Program-made: the position numbers and the translations under genes
Notes under the pieces: generated by a model
Database searches by the model: none
What the model was told of the DNA's origin: nothing
Seen by the model: only the letters and a program-made list of their open reading frames with translations
Part shown: in pieces, positions 1-6,413 of the stretch
Layout: each line of letters begins with the position of its first letter
How positions within the stretch are numbered: position 1 is the stretch's first letter
NCBI GenBank assembly: GCA_946479185.1
Contig: CAMLFF010000179.1
Span: 1-6,735, forward strand
Direction of reading: 5' to 3'
Length of the DNA stretch: 6,735 nt
Origin: an uncultured Sphingobium sp.
GTDB lineage: Bacteria; Pseudomonadota; Alphaproteobacteria; Sphingomonadales; Sphingomonadaceae

Positions 1-1135
1 GGGTGAAATAGCCGACATTCATCTTGCCCGATGCGCTCATCTCGCCAGCCATTGCCGGGAGCTGCGCCGCCAGCAGGCGGGCGAGCGTCGTCTTGCCATT
101 GCCGTTCTTGCCGAGCAGCGCGACCCGGTCGTCGGGGTCGATGCGCAGGTTCAGGCGCTCAAGGATCGGCGTCTCATTATAGCCGACCGATGCCATATCG
201 AGCGTGATGAGCGGCGGCCGCAGCGCTTCTGGATCCGGGAAATCGAAGGACAGGCTGGGATCTTCCATCGCCGCCGCAATCGGCTGCATCCGGGCCAAAG
301 CCTTGGCGCGCGATTGCGCCTGTTTGGCGGTGCTGGCCCGCGCGCTGTTGCGAGCGACATAATCCTGCAGCTTGGCGCGCTGGTTGGCCTGCTTCTCTCG
401 TGCTGCGGCAATCTGTGCCAGCCGCTCGGCGCGCTGCCGTTCGAACGCGTCATAGCCGCCGGGATAAAGCGTCACCTTGCCGCCCTCCAGATGGAGGATA
501 TGGTCGACGACATTGTTCAGCAGATCGCGCTCATGGCTGATGACCAGCACCGTGCCGCGATAGTCCTTGAGAAAATTCTCCAGCCACAGCGTCGCTTCAA
601 GATCGAGATGGTTGGAAGGCTCATCAAGCAGCAGCAGGTCCGGCTCGGAGAAGAGCAGGGCGCCCAAGGCGACGCGCATTTTCCAGCCACCCGAATAGCT
701 ATCAAGCGGGCGGCCCTGCATTTCCTCATCAAAGCCAAGGCCGGTGAGGATGCGGCCCGCGCGGGCAGGGGCGCTATAGGCATCGATGGTGATCAGCCGC
801 TCATGCACATCGCCCAGCCGATCCGGATCGGTGCAGACCTCGCTCTCCGCCAGTAGCGCATCGCGCTCAAGATCGGCAGCCAGCACCGTCTCGAAGGGCG
901 TTGCCGTGCCGCTCGGCGCTTCCTGCGCGATATAGCCAAGCTTGGTGTCGCGCGGCATGTCGACCGACCCCTCGTCCGGATCGATCTCACCGATGATCGT
1001 CTTCATCAGCGTGGATTTGCCAGCGCCATTGCGGCCGATCAGCCCCACACGGGACCGGGGCGGCAAAGCAGCGCCCGCACGGTCGATGATAACGCGGCCA
1101 CCAAGGCGCACGGTGATGTCATTAATATTCAGCAT
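1..1135 (-). CDS. ABC-F family ATPase, YheS-like (3' end cut by window edge)
   Basis: The first 378 residues of a soluble ABC-F protein are visible; the reading frame runs off the left edge without a stop. ABC-F proteins have two ATPase domains and no membrane part, and most studied members act on the ribosome. Domain 1 has Walker A GRNGAGKST (residues 34-42), signature SYSGGWKMR (146-154) and Walker B LLLLDEPSNHLDL with D171 and catalytic E172. A charged linker rich in Ala, Lys and Gln (including AKQAQSRAKALARM) follows. Domain 2 begins normally, with Walker A GKNGNGKTT (342-350), and is cut near its Q-loop. The pattern matches E. coli YheS (about 637 residues) from memory, so roughly 250 residues should lie outside. 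The ATG at 1135 starts the conserved domain directly (MLNINDITVRL); it has only a weak Shine-Dalgarno sequence. Only 64 bases separate it from the oxygenase gene upstream, so co-transcription is possible. Family call is sure; the exact subfamily is less so. Confidence 0.93.
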   Translation of the reverse strand, partial: MLNINDITVRLGGRVIIDRAGAALPPRSRVGLIGRNGAGKSTLMKTIIGEIDPDEGSVDMPRDTKLGYIAQEAPSGTATPFETVLAADLERDALLAESEVCTDPDRLGDVHERLITIDAYSAPARAGRILTGLGFDEEMQGRPLDSYSGGWKMRVALGALLFSEPDLLLLDEPSNHLDLEATLWLENFLKDYRGTVLVISHERDLLNNVVDHILHLEGGKVTLYPGGYDAFERQRAERLAQIAAAREKQANQRAKLQDYVARNSARASTAKQAQSRAKALARMQPIAAAMEDPSLSFDFPDPEALRPPLITLDMASVGYNETPILERLNLRIDPDDRVALLGKNGNGKTTLARLLAAQLPAMAGEMSASGKMNVGYFT

Positions 1136-1169
1136 GGCGCGCCGTTAGAGCTTTTTCGCGCCGGGGGGA

Positions 1170-1191
1170 ACTGCTCTCGTGCGCGAGCAGT
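1170..1191 (-). terminator. Hairpin between oxygenase and ABC-F genes (weak terminator candidate)
   Basis: A perfect 7-bp inverted repeat (ACTGCTC / GAGCAGT) encloses an 8-base loop. It begins 8 bases downstream of the oxygenase stop codon and lies 34 bases before the ABC-F start. On the minus strand it is followed by TCCCCCCGGCG rather than a T-run, so it is not a classical intrinsic terminator. It may protect the mRNA 3' end or partly attenuate transcription into the ABC-F gene. Confidence 0.35.
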
Positions 1192-1199
1192 GCTGGCGC

Positions 1200-2039
1200 C
1201 TATTTAAATCGGTTGAGCTTCGTTGCGTAGCGGTAAAGTTTAGGCGGCACCCAGTCGCGCAGCAGATGATCGAACTGCACGCGGCGATCCGCCTTGTCGC
1301 CAGTGCCGGGGCGCGTTTTGAACACGGTCGTGCGCTCGGGTATTTTGGTAAGCCCTTCCTCACTCGCCGTATAATAATAGGTGGCGATGGAGCGCCGCGC
1401 GCGGTCTGGCGGGCAACGCACCGGGTCGGGCTGGCCGTGGAAGCTGTCGAGCGATGTGTTGAACACGACGGCGCGGCCAATCAGCGGCGTGATGCGATGT
1501 TGGCAGCTTTCCATCTTTTGGTCCCACAATTCCAGCTGACCGCCCCAATCCTCTGACCAGTCATCATTGAGATAGACGAGCAGGTTGAGGCGACGCTCCA
1601 GCTTGAGCGGCTTGTGCAGATTGAAATCGGCATGGACGCCCAGATGGCCACCGCTCTTGGTCTCATGCAGGCCGCCGCCCGAATAATAGGGGTCCGCGAT
1701 CAATCCCTTGATGCCCGTCATCGCCTGCAAGAAGCGCAGAACGGCAGGGCTGTTCAGTTCGGTCACGAGATTGCGCAGGCGCCGCCCCGGAATTTCGCTT
1801 GGTTGGAACTGGAACTTGAACCGCTCCTGCTCGCGCTGGAAAAAGCTCTTGCCGTCAGTGTCCGGAAATTCAGGCAGCAGCCCGCGCAGAAAACCGGTTG
1901 GCAGGAAATCTTCCATCACGATGTGCGGGAAGGGCTGCGCATTTTGATATTGGTCGGCAAGCGCCTTTCCGGCAGCCTTGCTCGCGTCATCATCAAAACA
2001 GATATAGCCGTCTCGTTCCAGCGGCACCAAAATCGACAT
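1200..2039 (-). CDS. 2-oxoglutarate/Fe(II)-dependent oxygenase (prolyl-4-hydroxylase-like fold)
   Basis: This complete 279-residue protein has the jelly-roll oxygenase signature. The HxD iron-binding pair is in GVHADFN (H136, D138) and the distal histidine in SFHGQPDP (H201). Downstream, RRSIATYYYT supplies the arginine expected to hold the 2-oxoglutarate carboxylate (R215 or R216). LNLLVYLNDDW (151-161) and WGGQLELWD (165-173) are core strands typical of this family. Such enzymes couple decarboxylation of 2-oxoglutarate to hydroxylation of a protein, sugar or small molecule; the substrate cannot be read from the sequence. There is no signal peptide, so it should be cytoplasmic. The ATG at 2039 is well supported by an AAGGA Shine-Dalgarno sequence (plus-strand 2046-2050) six bases upstream. 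A possible weak promoter on the minus strand (TTAACC, 16 bases, TATGCG) lies in the gap to the DUF3617 gene. The gene is not recognisable as a named hydroxylase. Confidence 0.88.
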   Translation of the reverse strand: MSILVPLERDGYICFDDDASKAAGKALADQYQNAQPFPHIVMEDFLPTGFLRGLLPEFPDTDGKSFFQREQERFKFQFQPSEIPGRRLRNLVTELNSPAVLRFLQAMTGIKGLIADPYYSGGGLHETKSGGHLGVHADFNLHKPLKLERRLNLLVYLNDDWSEDWGGQLELWDQKMESCQHRITPLIGRAVVFNTSLDSFHGQPDPVRCPPDRARRSIATYYYTASEEGLTKIPERTTVFKTRPGTGDKADRRVQFDHLLRDWVPPKLYRYATKLNRFK

Positions 2040-2173
2040 TGCCAGTCCTTAACCTTCTGACGCGTTGCAGCGTATCACAAAGCGCCATCGCATATGAATC
2101 GGCACAATTTGGTTAAGCCGGGTAGCTGATTCGGATTATTTCGAACAGCGCTTCTGCACGCGGTCCGCCGCAA

Positions 2174-2740
2174 TCAGCTCTTCTTTTCATCGCCTCGGCA
2201 CGCGCCCACGCGCTTGGCGTCGACGGTCATCTTCATGGTCATCTTGCCCATCGGGCCATTGCCTTCCGCCTGCGAATCCATCGCCATGCTATAGCTGTCC
2301 GGCCCATATTCGCCGTTCATCGTCATGGTCATGCGGCCTTGCTCTGCCCGATCGCATTTGAGCACGCCGGAGACTTTGCCGCCGCTCATGCTGAACCGAT
2401 CATATTTGCAGCTCTTGTCCGCCGGATCGCCCGTGAAGAAGGCTTTCTGCTGCTTCACATCCTCTTCCGTCACGCAACTTGCGAACGTCTGTTTGCCGCC
2501 CATTTGCGCTTTCATCTGCTCCTTGGCTTCAGGGGGCATGGCTGGAATGTCGATCTCGTTGACGGACACGGTGCCTTCCCAACGACCGGGGTTGACCATC
2601 ACGCCGCCATCCTTGGCGGTTGCCGCATCGACCTTCGCCTGAACTTCCGCAGGCGTCGCATTGGTCGCCGAAACATCGGGGCCACTGTCGCAGGCGGAGA
2701 GCGAGAGCAGGGCAACAGTGAACAGCAGGGCAGAGCGCAT
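2174..2740 (-). CDS. DUF3617 family lipoprotein
   Basis: The 188-residue protein opens with a lipoprotein signal peptide (MRSALLFTVALLSLSAC) whose lipobox LSAC gives lipidation at C17. The mature part shows DUF3617 hallmarks: PGRWEGT (51-57), MPPEAKEQM (68-76), CVTEEDV (89-95), CKYDRFSMSGGKVSG (111-125), and NGEYGPDSYSM (142-152) inside a Met/Thr-rich repetitive stretch. C89, C111, C129 and C181 are the only mature cysteines after C17 and could form two disulfides in the periplasm. DUF3617 has no established function. The start at 2740 is chosen over an upstream in-frame start at 2854 because it places the signal peptide at the N-terminus and has an AAGAGGA Shine-Dalgarno sequence seven bases upstream; the upstream start would add 38 residues translated across a terminator-like hairpin. 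Asp at +2 after the lipidated Cys is the inner-membrane retention signal in E. coli; whether it works here is unknown. Confidence 0.9.
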   Translation of the reverse strand: MRSALLFTVALLSLSACDSGPDVSATNATPAEVQAKVDAATAKDGGVMVNPGRWEGTVSVNEIDIPAMPPEAKEQMKAQMGGKQTFASCVTEEDVKQQKAFFTGDPADKSCKYDRFSMSGGKVSGVLKCDRAEQGRMTMTMNGEYGPDSYSMAMDSQAEGNGPMGKMTMKMTVDAKRVGACRGDEKKS

Positions 2741-2747
2741 TATGACA

Positions 2748-2754
2748 TCCTCTT
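2748..2754 (-). promoter_or_regulatory. Shine-Dalgarno site fixing the DUF3617 start
   Basis: The minus strand reads AAGAGGA, seven bases before the ATG at 2740. It decides in favour of this start over the in-frame upstream one at 2854. A small 5-bp hairpin (TTGCG / CGCAA, 2756-2774) ends one base before it and could affect ribosome access. Confidence 0.75.
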
Positions 2755-2772
2755 GTTGCGCCCGCGTCACGC

Positions 2773-2812
2773 AAAAGCGCCATCGGGCCATGTCAGCCTT
2801 GATGGCGCTTCT
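2773..2812 (-). terminator. Intrinsic-terminator-like hairpin in the DUF3617 leader
   Basis: On the minus strand, AGAAGCGCCATC pairs with GATGGCGCTTTT over 12 bp, with one G-U pair and a 10-bp perfect core. The 16-base loop contains a further GGC/GCC pair. The 3' arm ends in TTTT, then GCGTG. The shape fits an intrinsic terminator for transcripts coming from the PEP-CTERM gene. It ends only 32 bases before the DUF3617 start codon, so little room remains for a separate promoter, and it could instead be an attenuator. The plus-strand reading has no gene to terminate. Confidence 0.6.
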
Positions 2813-2842
2813 GATCCTGTAGAGCAAGCCGATCTGCAAGAG

Positions 2843-2868
2843 CCGGATCCACAAGCTTATGAATCCGG
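2843..2868 (-). terminator. Hairpin just after the PEP-CTERM gene
   Basis: The minus-strand RNA CCGGATTCATA / TGTGGATCCGG pairs over 11 bp, two of them G-U, around an AGCT loop, starting 11 bases past the PEP-CTERM stop. The same bases on the plus strand give A-C mismatches, so the structure favours minus-strand transcripts. It is followed by CTCTTGC rather than a U-run on that strand. It probably marks or protects the 3' end of the PEP-CTERM mRNA together with the second hairpin at 2773-2812. Confidence 0.5.
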
Positions 2869-2879
2869 ATCTTTTTCAA

Positions 2880-3461
2880 TTAGGCGTAGGCAAGCGTCGC
2901 TGCGCTTTTGCGTCGGCGCAAGACCGATCCGGCGAAGGCGAAGCCGCCGATCATCATGGCCCAGGTGGCAGGCTCAGGCACAGCGGCGGTTGTTGCCGTG
3001 ATGACCGTGTTGGCGCTGGTTTCAAAGCCATAGCCGTTCAGCATGCCGTTGGTCGTGAAGACGAAGCCATAATAAGCATCGTCACCCACAAGCGCGCGGA
3101 AGCCGAGGAAATTCTCGCCGTTCGAGAAGTTGACGGGGGTCAGGGAATCGAACGAGGCATAGCTGCCGAACACGCCGGGGCCATATTGCACCGTGCCGCG
3201 ATTGGTGAAGCTGGGCGAAGGCGTCACGGGAATGCCAAGGAAGCCGCCGAAGGACGAGAATTCACCCGTATCGCTGGTTTGCACGGAGAGCGGAGCAGCA
3301 AAGCTGTTGGTCGCGCTGAGCGTGAACGTTGCGCCCTGAACATCAAACGAAAAGGGCGAAGCAACCAGATCAGCATTGGTGGTGACGAAGACTGGCGCGG
3401 CCATGGCCGGGGCAGCAAGCATCGTGGCCGCAAGCAGCGGCAAAAACTTCTGGAAATTCAT
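2880..3461 (-). CDS. PEP-CTERM sorting-domain protein
   Basis: This 193-residue exported protein has a classical signal peptide (MNFQKFLPLLAATMLAAPAMA, cleavage likely near residue 21-22). The mature body of about 140 residues is rich in Ser, Thr, Gly, Phe and Asn, has no cysteine and is probably all beta. A C-terminal PEP-CTERM module follows: VPEPATW (161-167), a hydrophobic segment MMIGGFAFAGSV (169-180) and the basic stop RRRK (182-185). In this family the module is recognised by an exosortase, which cleaves near the PEP motif so that the protein is released or surface-displayed, often alongside exopolysaccharide. No exosortase gene is in the window. Nine residues (SAATLAYA and preceding Lys) follow the arginines, a somewhat longer tail than usual. 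The start at 3461 has a GAGAGGG element upstream with a long spacer of about nine bases. Transcription is divergent from uvrB. The function of the mature domain is not recognisable. Confidence 0.92.
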   Translation of the reverse strand: MNFQKFLPLLAATMLAAPAMAAPVFVTTNADLVASPFSFDVQGATFTLSATNSFAAPLSVQTSDTGEFSSFGGFLGIPVTPSPSFTNRGTVQYGPGVFGSYASFDSLTPVNFSNGENFLGFRALVGDDAYYGFVFTTNGMLNGYGFETSANTVITATTAAVPEPATWAMMIGGFAFAGSVLRRRKSAATLAYA

Positions 3462-3660
3462 AAATTGAAGCCCTCTCTCGCAAGCGCACCCACTGTCCGC
3501 CTGAGAATTAAGATACGTTAACCAATTGAAAAGGATGCCTCAGTTCATCGCAAATGTGTGAGGCGGGCAACGACTTTTTCAGACAGGTTGTCGGCGCTCG
3601 ATCCCGCTTTGTTCTGCATCCCCATTGCCGCCACGCGCCACAATTGCCATATCTGCAATC
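3462..3660. promoter_or_regulatory. Divergent intergenic region between PEP-CTERM gene and uvrB
   Basis: These 199 bases must carry the promoters of both divergent genes. An AT-rich patch at about 3505-3532 (AATTAAGATACGTTAACC then AATTGAAAAGG) stands out from the GC-rich surroundings and lies 45-70 bases before the PEP-CTERM start, a sensible promoter position for that gene. TTGAAA at 3525-3530 could be a -35 element reading towards uvrB, but I see no good -10 partner. No GTTC-N7-GTTC or GAAC-N7-GAAC LexA box is present: GTTC occurs at 3543 and 3611 without a second half-site. Exact promoter positions cannot be assigned. Confidence 0.45.
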
Positions 3661-5856
3661 ATGGTAATTCAGATCCGCACGACTCTCGATGAACCGGACA
3701 CGGAGCGGTCCTTCATTCCCCACCGGCCTGCCCGGCCGGAGAAGGCGGAAGGGGGCAGGCGCTTCAACCTCGTCTCTGAATATCAACCGGCTGGCGATCA
3801 GCCCACGGCCATTGCCGAGCTAGTGGAAAATGCGCTGGCGGGCGAGAAGGATCAGGTGCTGCTCGGCGTCACCGGCTCGGGCAAAACCTTCACCATGGCC
3901 AAGGTGATCGAGGCGGTGCAGCGACCGGCGCTCATCCTCGCGCCCAACAAGATTCTTGCCGCCCAGCTTTATGGCGAGTTCAAGAGCTTCTTTCCGGATA
4001 ATGCCGTCGAATTCTTCGTCAGCTATTATGATTATTACCAGCCCGAGGCCTATGTCGCCCGGTCCGATACGTACATCGAGAAGGAAAGCTCGGTGAATGA
4101 GGGGATCGACCGGATGCGCCACTCGGCCACGCGATCTCTGCTGGAGCGCGATGATGTGATCATCGTTGCGTCCGTCTCCTGCATTTACGGCATCGGCTCG
4201 GTCGAGACCTATTCGGCCATGACATTCAGCCTGAAAAAGGGCGAGAGTGCCGATCAGCGCGAGATCATCCGCAAGCTGGTGGCGCTACAATATAAGCGCA
4301 ACGACACTGCTTTTGCGCGCGGCACCTTCCGCGTGCGCGGCGATAATCTTGAGATTTTCCCATCGCATTATGAGGATAATGCCTGGCGCATCAGCTTCTT
4401 TGGCGACGAGATTGAGGATATTGTCGAGTTTGATCCGCTTTCCGGCAAGAAAGCCGCGAGCCTCGATTATGTGAAGGTGTTCCCCAACAGTCACCACGTC
4501 ACGCCCGGCCCCACGCTCAAGCAGGCGATGGAGGCAATCCGCCATGAACTGTCCGAGCGGCTCAAGGAGCTTGTTTCCGAGAGCAAGCTGCTGGAAGCGC
4601 AGCGGCTGGAGCAGCGCACCAATTTCGATCTGGAGATGATCGCGGCCACCGGCTCTTGCGCTGGCATCGAGAATTATTCTCGCTTCCTCACGGGCCGGAT
4701 GCCTGGCGAGCCGCCGCCGACTTTGTTCGAATATCTGCCCGAAAATGCGCTGCTGTTCGTGGATGAGAGCCACCAGACCGTGCCGCAGATCGGCGCGATG
4801 GCGCGGGGCGATCATCGCCGCAAAGTCACGCTCGCAGAATATGGCTTCCGTTTGCCAAGCTGCATCGACAATCGCCCGCTCCGCTTCAACGAGTGGGAAG
4901 CGATGCGCCCGCAGACTGTCAGCGTCTCGGCCACGCCGGGCAATTGGGAGATGGAGCAGACCGGCGGCACCTTCTCCGAGCAGGTGATCCGCCCGACCGG
5001 CCTCATCGATCCGCCCGTGGAGATCAAGCCGGTCGAGGATCAGGTGGATGACCTGATCAACGAGGCGCGGATTACCGCCGCCAAGGGCTATCGCACCCTC
5101 GTGACCACGCTCACCAAGCGCATGGCGGAAGATCTGACCGAGTTCATGCATGAGGCGGGCCTCAAGGTGCGCTACATGCACAGCGATGTGGAAACGCTCG
5201 AGCGCATCGAGTTGATCCGCGATCTGCGGCTTGGCGTTTATGATGTGCTCATCGGCATCAACCTGTTGCGCGAGGGGCTGGATATCCCCGAATGCGGGCT
5301 TGTCGGCATTCTCGATGCGGACAAGGAAGGTTTTCTGCGCAGCGAAACCTCACTCATCCAGACCATCGGCCGCGCCGCGCGCAACGTGGATGGCCGGGTG
5401 ATCCTCTATGCCGATCGCGTGACCGGCAGCATGGAGCGCGCGCTCAACGAGACGGGCCGTCGCCGTGAGAAGCAGGAGGCGTACAACTTAGAGCATGGCA
5501 TCACGCCGACCACGATCAAGCGCAACATTGGCGATATCATCGCGCATGTTTCCAATCAGGATAGCGTGCTGGTCGAGACAGGCGACGAGAACCGTCCGCA
5601 CATGGTCGGCCACAATCTGCGCGCCTATATCGAGGATCTGGAGAAGCAGATGCGCGCGGCGGCGGCCGATCTGGAGTTCGAGACGGCAGGGCGTTTGCGT
5701 GATGAGATCCGCAAGCTGGAGGCCGAAGAGCTAGGCTTGCCAGCGGATCAACAGGTGACCGGGCAGGCGGCGCGGTATCAGGGCCGGGCGACGGAGGGCA
5801 AGCCGGGGACGCGGAAGATGCGTTATGGGAAGACGCAGCGGAAGCCGGGGCGGTAA
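3661..5856 (+). CDS. uvrB: UvrB, excinuclease ABC subunit B
   Basis: This complete 731-residue UvrB is the damage-verification subunit of nucleotide excision repair. UvrA loads it on DNA; it opens the strands around the lesion with its beta-hairpin and then recruits UvrC for incision. Visible motifs are Walker A GVTGSGKT (69-76), the beta-hairpin tyrosines in [12 protein letters not shown], motif II DESH (368-371), SATPG (423-427), the second helicase domain with [13 protein letters not shown], and motif [11 protein letters not shown] (567-575). A C-terminal UVR domain (IEDLEKQM to LRDEIRKLE, about 657-686) contacts UvrC. A basic tail ending TQRKPGR follows. The ATG at 3661 is chosen because [13 protein letters not shown] is the natural N-terminus; an in-frame TTG at 3625 would add 12 residues. 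Neither start has a Shine-Dalgarno sequence. It is convergent with the downstream small gene and transporter. All catalytic residues are intact. Confidence 0.98.
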   Translation: MVIQIRTTLDEPDTERSFIPHRPARPEKAEGGRRFNLVSEYQPAGDQPTAIAELVENALAGEKDQVLLGVTGSGKTFTMAKVIEAVQRPALILAPNKILAAQLYGEFKSFFPDNAVEFFVSYYDYYQPEAYVARSDTYIEKESSVNEGIDRMRHSATRSLLERDDVIIVASVSCIYGIGSVETYSAMTFSLKKGESADQREIIRKLVALQYKRNDTAFARGTFRVRGDNLEIFPSHYEDNAWRISFFGDEIEDIVEFDPLSGKKAASLDYVKVFPNSHHVTPGPTLKQAMEAIRHELSERLKELVSESKLLEAQRLEQRTNFDLEMIAATGSCAGIENYSRFLTGRMPGEPPPTLFEYLPENALLFVDESHQTVPQIGAMARGDHRRKVTLAEYGFRLPSCIDNRPLRFNEWEAMRPQTVSVSATPGNWEMEQTGGTFSEQVIRPTGLIDPPVEIKPVEDQVDDLINEARITAAKGYRTLVTTLTKRMAEDLTEFMHEAGLKVRYMHSDVETLERIELIRDLRLGVYDVLIGINLLREGLDIPECGLVGILDADKEGFLRSETSLIQTIGRAARNVDGRVILYADRVTGSMERALNETGRRREKQEAYNLEHGITPTTIKRNIGDIIAHVSNQDSVLVETGDENRPHMVGHNLRAYIEDLEKQMRAAAADLEFETAGRLRDEIRKLEAEELGLPADQQVTGQAARYQGRATEGKPGTRKMRYGKTQRKPGR

Positions 5857-5871
5857 CTATTTCCAAGCGCT

Positions 5872-5918
5872 GTGGCGATGGGTCGTGGGGGCGGGTGCGC
5901 CACGTTTCAAGAGTGGCG
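5872..5918. repeat. Three-arm inverted repeat after uvrB
   Basis: GTGGCG (5872-5877), CGCCAC (5898-5903) and GTGGCG (5913-5918) are so placed that the middle arm can pair with either flank, giving two exclusive 6-bp hairpins with loops of 20 and 9 bases. They lie between the convergent ends of uvrB and the small minus-strand gene. No T-run follows closely on either strand. The likeliest role is a shared 3'-end structure. The rest of 5857-5972 shows no gene. Confidence 0.4.
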
Positions 5919-5972
5919 AATATTGCGGGTTTTCATCTGAAAGCAGGCTGTCGGGCTACGACGACATTGCGC

Positions 5973-6227
5973 TTATCTCCGTAGACCCTGATGGCGTCGA
6001 AATACCAATTTTTCGCCGTCGCGGGCAAATCGAGATTGCTCACCGTACTGGTGCAGATCAAACACTGCTTGCTTTCGACACTCAGGATCTCGGTTGATAC
6101 GGACGGCAACGAGCCGCCTTATTGCTTCATCCGCAAAGATCAGATCGTGTGCTTCTTGGATCGAAATGCCAAACTTCTCTCGGGTGTGTTTTACCAACTC
6201 GATAAAGACGCTGTTTTGAAGCTCCAT
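5973..6227 (-). CDS. Small hypothetical protein, 84 residues, unknown function
   Basis: I do not recognise this protein. It begins MELQNSVFIELVKHTREKFG and ends RRHQGLRR. It is soluble and charged, with no signal peptide or membrane segment and a single cysteine in DPECRKQ. The N-terminal half (to about residue 42) looks helical (SIQEAHDLIFADEAIRRLV); the second half is basic, with 12 arginines in the whole protein. The start is tightly fixed: a perfect AGGAGG lies five bases upstream and an in-frame TAG sits 12 bases before the ATG. Codon use differs from the neighbours: five of 12 Arg codons are CGA, with single AGG and AGA, four of six Gln codons are CAA, and ATA and CTA each occur once. 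UvrB uses mainly CGC, CGG and CTG or CTC. This suggests recent transfer or an orphan gene. The opposite-strand frame (5991-6254) has no comparable start signal. It could be a DNA- or RNA-binding factor, but nothing shows it. Confidence 0.68.
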   Translation of the reverse strand: MELQNSVFIELVKHTREKFGISIQEAHDLIFADEAIRRLVAVRINRDPECRKQAVFDLHQYGEQSRFARDGEKLVFRRHQGLRR

Positions 6228-6232
6228 GTGCG

Positions 6233-6238
6233 CCTCCT
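6233..6238 (-). promoter_or_regulatory. Perfect Shine-Dalgarno site of the small gene
   Basis: The minus strand reads AGGAGG with a five-base spacer to the ATG at 6227. It is the strongest ribosome binding site in the window and the main evidence that the 84-residue frame is translated. A weak promoter-like pair further upstream on the minus strand (TTGCAC, 16 bases, TATCTC) would start transcription about 20-25 bases before it. Confidence 0.7.
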
Positions 6239-6269
6239 ATCAACCGAAGAATGAGATACAGTTTTGAAC

Positions 6270-6289
6270 GACGGGTGCAAACACCCATC
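6270..6289 (-). other. Hairpin upstream of the small gene
   Basis: The minus-strand GATGGGTG and CACCCGTC pair over 8 bp, including one T-G, around a TTTG loop. On the plus strand the wobble becomes a C-A mismatch, so the structure suits minus-strand RNA. It lies 42 bases before the small gene's start and 124 bases after the transporter's stop. There is no U-run after it (GTTCAAAACTG). It could be a 3'-end structure for the transporter mRNA or a leader element of the small gene. I see nothing else supportable in 6228-6413. Confidence 0.4.
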
Positions 6290-6413
6290 TGCGGCTGGCC
6301 GGCTATTTCGGCATGAGTGAGGGTTTTTCCTTGGCTTGCAGATTGATTTTGATCTGGAAGAAGAGCGCCGCGCACATGGCGATGAACTGGCGAAGATTAC
6401 ACGCCGCGCGGCC

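Noticed and set aside
314..856. Plus-strand open frame of 180 codons opposite the ABC-F gene
   Set aside because: It is a shadow of the ABC-F reading frame, with no recognisable domain; the minus strand has full Walker and signature motifs.
2741..2854. N-terminal extension of the DUF3617 protein starting at 2854
   Set aside because: It would place the lipoprotein signal peptide internally and translate through a terminator-like hairpin; the ATG at 2740 has a good Shine-Dalgarno sequence.
2339..3521. Plus-strand open frames opposite the DUF3617 and PEP-CTERM genes
   Set aside because: They cross gene boundaries and hairpins, have no family features, and the minus-strand proteins have clear signal peptides and family motifs.
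4285..5181. Long minus-strand open frame (298 codons) inside uvrB
   Set aside because: It lies wholly opposite an intact uvrB with every motif present. It has no ribosome binding site and no recognisable domain; long antisense frames are common opposite GC-rich genes.
5860..5953. Short minus-strand frame ending THRHSAWK before a TAG
   Set aside because: It has no start codon after the preceding in-frame stop and no ribosome binding site. It might be a remnant or repeat, but the sequence alone does not show this.
5825..6097. Plus-strand frame of 90 codons overlapping the uvrB end
   Set aside because: It starts inside uvrB in another frame, has no Shine-Dalgarno sequence and runs antisense to the better supported small gene.
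5857..6413. Possible mobile element or toxin-antitoxin pair in the uvrB-transporter gap
   Set aside because: There are no terminal repeats, transposase or integrase fragments, or second partner gene. Only one small gene and short hairpins can be supported.
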